Shown: positions 5,859 to 7,796 of the stretch, one piece after another
Position numbering within the stretch: position 1 is the first letter of the stretch
Layout of the letters: the number at the start of each line of letters is the position of its first letter
The notes under the pieces: generated by a model
The model's input: the letters and a program-made list of their open reading frames with translations, nothing else
The model's database searches: none
Told to the model about the DNA's origin: nothing
NCBI GenBank assembly: GCA_947448095.1
Contig: CANFNN010000132.1
Coordinates: forward strand, 1 to 7,796
Origin: Bacteriovoracaceae bacterium
Lineage (GTDB): Bacteria > Bdellovibrionota > Bacteriovoracia > Bacteriovoracales > Bacteriovoracaceae
DNA: 7,796 bases
Reading direction: 5' to 3'
Program-made: the position numbers and the translations under genes

Positions 5859-6787
5859 GATTTTTTACCTTTAAAAATACTGAGGTTTAAGTTTTTCGAG
5901 AGTTCCTGAAAAACCTTAACACCTCTAACGGAGTGACCTTTTGAATCAATGGGAGGTGAGAAAACGGCAATCCCCATGATCCCGGGAACAACTCCCAAGA
6001 TCGCTCCACTGACGCCACTTTTAGCAGGAATGCCGACGGAATAGGCCCACTCACCAGAAGAGTCATACATGCCACAGGTAAACATCAGGCTTAAAAGATC
6101 TGATACGTACTCAGATTTAATCGCCGTTTTTTGAGTGTGAGGTTGGATCCCATTATTAGCGAGAGTTGCGGCCATCATCGCCAAGTCTTGGGTGTTGGCA
6201 AGAATCGAGCATTGTTTAAAATAGAGATCTAGCGACTCATCAATATCATCTTCAATCACATTGAAGTGACGCAAAAGATGAGCAATGGAGCGGTTTCGGT
6301 GAGCAGTATTCTTTTCTGATTGGAAAATGGCTTCATCGCCGACCAGAGGATGTCCGATATAATTTTCAAATAACGTCATCACCCTTTTTACGCGCTCAGA
6401 AAAGTTGGGTGCCTTAATCAGTGAACTTACGGCGATAGCGCCAGAATTAATCATAGGATTATAGGGAAGGTGGGTTTGCTTTTCTAACTCAACAATGGAA
6501 TTGAAAGCTTCACCCGTTGGCTCCACACCGACTTTAGTCAGCACAAACTCGCGTCCAAATTCTTCCAGGATCAAACCATAGGTAAAGGGCTTGGAGGTGG
6601 ACTGAAGGCTGAAGGCGACTTCTGTCTGACCGACCTTAAAAACTTCGCCTTCAACGGTGACCACGACGATCGCAAAATCGTCTGGGTTTGCTTTAGCTAG
6701 TTCAGGAATATAGGAGGCGACATGGCCTTCTGAGCAAGACCTATACTTATGGTATAGGACTTCAATAACAGATTGGATATTAGGCAC
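5855..6787 (-). CDS. glsA: Glutaminase
   Basis: Hydrolyses L-glutamine to L-glutamate and ammonia in the cytoplasm; it is a beta-lactamase-like-fold serine enzyme with an SxxK motif. Numbered from the GTG at 6787 it has 310 residues, the usual family length. Ser63 and Lys66 (QSTSK), Asn114 (NPMINSGA), Glu158 and Asn165 (SEKNTAHRN), Tyr189, Tyr241 (GMYDSSGEWAY) and Val259 (AKSGVSG) are each offset by exactly three from the E. coli YbaS residues as I recall them. The GTG start is preferred: AAGG lies 9 nt upstream (6797-6800) and the upstream gene's stop is 14 nt away. An in-frame ATG at 6844 would add 19 residues, overlap the upstream gene by 43 nt and has no Shine-Dalgarno. It is the middle gene of a three-gene operon. 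Glutaminases of this type can aid acid resistance by releasing ammonia; that role here is inference. Confidence 0.92.
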   Translation of the reverse strand: MPNIQSVIEVLYHKYRSCSEGHVASYIPELAKANPDDFAIVVVTVEGEVFKVGQTEVAFSLQSTSKPFTYGLILEEFGREFVLTKVGVEPTGEAFNSIVELEKQTHLPYNPMINSGAIAVSSLIKAPNFSERVKRVMTLFENYIGHPLVGDEAIFQSEKNTAHRNRSIAHLLRHFNVIEDDIDESLDLYFKQCSILANTQDLAMMAATLANNGIQPHTQKTAIKSEYVSDLLSLMFTCGMYDSSGEWAYSVGIPAKSGVSGAILGVVPGIMGIAVFSPPIDSKGHSVRGVKVFQELSKNLNLSIFKGKKS

Positions 6788-6801
6788 TAAAAGAGGCCTT
6801 G

Positions 6802-7796
6802 TTAGTGAGAATGATTTTTCTTGTTGTAGCGAATAGAAGACCATAGTGACAGACCGATAAGGGCAGCACCAATCAATCCAGTAATGACTTCAGGAATATG
6901 CAAAATTGTACCTGAGAACATAATGACTGCTAAAGCACCAATGGCATAAAAAGCGCCATGTTCAATGAAGCGGTATTCGGCCAAAGTTCCTTTTTCTACT
7001 AACATAATGGTTAAGCTTCGAACAAACATTGCCCCCACACCTAGACCGATCATGATAATGAAAAGGTTGTTCGTGACAGCAAAAGCTCCCACGACTCCAT
7101 CAAACGAAAATGAAGCATCAAGTACTTCAAGGTATAAAAACATTCCCATACTGGCCTTGTTCAGATCCAGTTGTTCTGTTTCATCCGGAGATTGTAAAAA
7201 GGCGCCAATTCCGTCCACAGCAACGTAGGTCACAAGTCCCCAAATTCCTGAAACGAGAAAAGTCATTTTTTCGTGGTCTTGCTGATACAGCGAGAAAACA
7301 TACAGAACAATCAGGGTCACGGCGATCTCTACAGACTGGATACGACCAAGTTTACTGATTGGGTTTTCGATAATATCAATCCAGTGAACTTCTTTTTCTT
7401 TTTCAAAGAAATACTTCAGGGCCACCATCATCAAGAAAGCTCCACCGTAAGAAGCGATACTCACGTGAGCAGAAAGCATGATTTGTGCATATTCGTTAGG
7501 TTTCGTTGCCGCCAAAATTAAAGCATCAATCGGGTTGATGTTGGCCATGATCCCCACTAAGGCCAATGGAAACACTAGACGCATACCGAATACGGCAATG
7601 GCTATACCCCAAGTTAAAAAGCGGTGCTGCCAAAGGGGAGTCATTTTTTTCAAGACCACGGCGTTAACGACCGCGTTATCAAAAGAAAGAGAGATCTCGA
7701 GAACACTTAGTACCGTCGTCAGGAAGAGGGCGGAAAAACCACCGGCGATGGTCCCAGAATAAAAATGGCCTATTCCAAAAGCGCAGGCGCCTCCAA
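6802..7796 (-). CDS. DUF475 / TerC-like integral membrane protein (5' partial)
   Basis: A multipass inner-membrane protein of the DUF475 family, related to TerC/LysE-type transporters; some TerC relatives export manganese, but the substrate of DUF475 proteins is not established. The frame stays open to the window edge, about 330 residues visible. The GTG at 7659 is internal, because the family's first signature, VLEISLSFDNAVVNA, lies upstream of it. The second, matching signature EVLDASFSFDGVVGAF (about two thirds along) gives the paired acidic membrane motifs expected of the fold. Hydrophobic segments alternate with a charged loop (FFEKEKEVHW) and a cytoplasmic-like acidic loop (SPDETEQLDL). 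Only perhaps 15-20 N-terminal residues are missing by comparison with family length (about 350). It is the first visible gene of the operon with glsA and the MscS-type channel. The promoter, and any metal-sensing riboswitch, would lie outside the window. Confidence 0.88.
   Translation of the reverse strand, partial: GGACAFGIGHFYSGTIAGGFSALFLTTVLSVLEISLSFDNAVVNAVVLKKMTPLWQHRFLTWGIAIAVFGMRLVFPLALVGIMANINPIDALILAATKPNEYAQIMLSAHVSIASYGGAFLMMVALKYFFEKEKEVHWIDIIENPISKLGRIQSVEIAVTLIVLYVFSLYQQDHEKMTFLVSGIWGLVTYVAVDGIGAFLQSPDETEQLDLNKASMGMFLYLEVLDASFSFDGVVGAFAVTNNLFIIMIGLGVGAMFVRSLTIMLVEKGTLAEYRFIEHGAFYAIGALAVIMFSGTILHIPEVITGLIGAALIGLSLWSSIRYNKKNHSH

Noticed and set aside
7657..7659. GTG as the start of the DUF475 gene
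   Set aside because: The same frame continues upstream without a stop and encodes the conserved LEISLSFDNAVVNA signature, so the gene extends beyond the window.
6965..7762. Several overlapping plus-strand ORFs opposite the DUF475 gene
   Set aside because: All are antisense to the well-supported membrane protein, overlap each other in different frames and resemble no family.
1..7796. tRNA, rRNA, CRISPR arrays, insertion sequences
   Set aside because: No regularly spaced repeats, transposase reading frames, or RNA-gene signatures were seen; nearly all bases are assigned to protein genes.

Overview
The window is ordinary chromosomal bacterial DNA, gene-dense and moderately AT-rich, with seven genes plus a probable regulatory intergenic region. 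I see no rRNA, tRNA, CRISPR array, insertion sequence or phage gene. The hybrid histidine kinase ends in a short C-terminal receiver, there is a lipocalin-like protein next to an RlmN-family enzyme, and there is a secreted fungalysin-type protease. This mix, together with frequent GTG and TTG starts, fits a Bdellovibrionota-like organism (Bacteriovorax/Bdellovibrio relatives). That assignment rests on general resemblance only and is an inference.

Plus strand, 1-1374: the 3' part of a hybrid histidine kinase (ATPase domain, then two tandem receiver domains) overlaps by 4 nt a GNAT N-acetyltransferase, so the two are probably translationally coupled. The GNAT gene is bracketed by an imperfect direct repeat (23/29 identity, 16/17 in the core), one copy of which is the very 3' end of the kinase gene. 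Minus strand, 1423-2886: an RlmN-family radical SAM rRNA/tRNA adenine C2-methyltransferase, followed by a small lipocalin-like protein.

2887-3131 is a divergent intergenic region rich in symmetry: an 8-bp direct repeat at 31-bp spacing, a 22-bp near-perfect dyad and two hairpins. On its plus-strand side it leads into a secreted zinc metalloprotease with FTP and PepSY-like propeptide domains. The best start for that gene is an internal TTG at 3132, not the first possible TTG at 3096. The protease gene ends in a strong intrinsic terminator (4799-4827).

Minus strand, 7796-4830: a tight three-gene operon in the order DUF475/TerC-like multipass membrane protein (5' end off the window), glutaminase (glsA) and MscS-type mechanosensitive channel. 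The spacing is about 14 nt and then a 4-nt ATGA overlap. It suggests a module that couples ammonia/glutamate production with ion transport and osmotic relief. No obviously new defence or mobile system is present. The points most worth following up are the membrane-transporter/glutaminase/channel operon, the repeat-bracketed acetyltransferase and the structured divergent promoter region.
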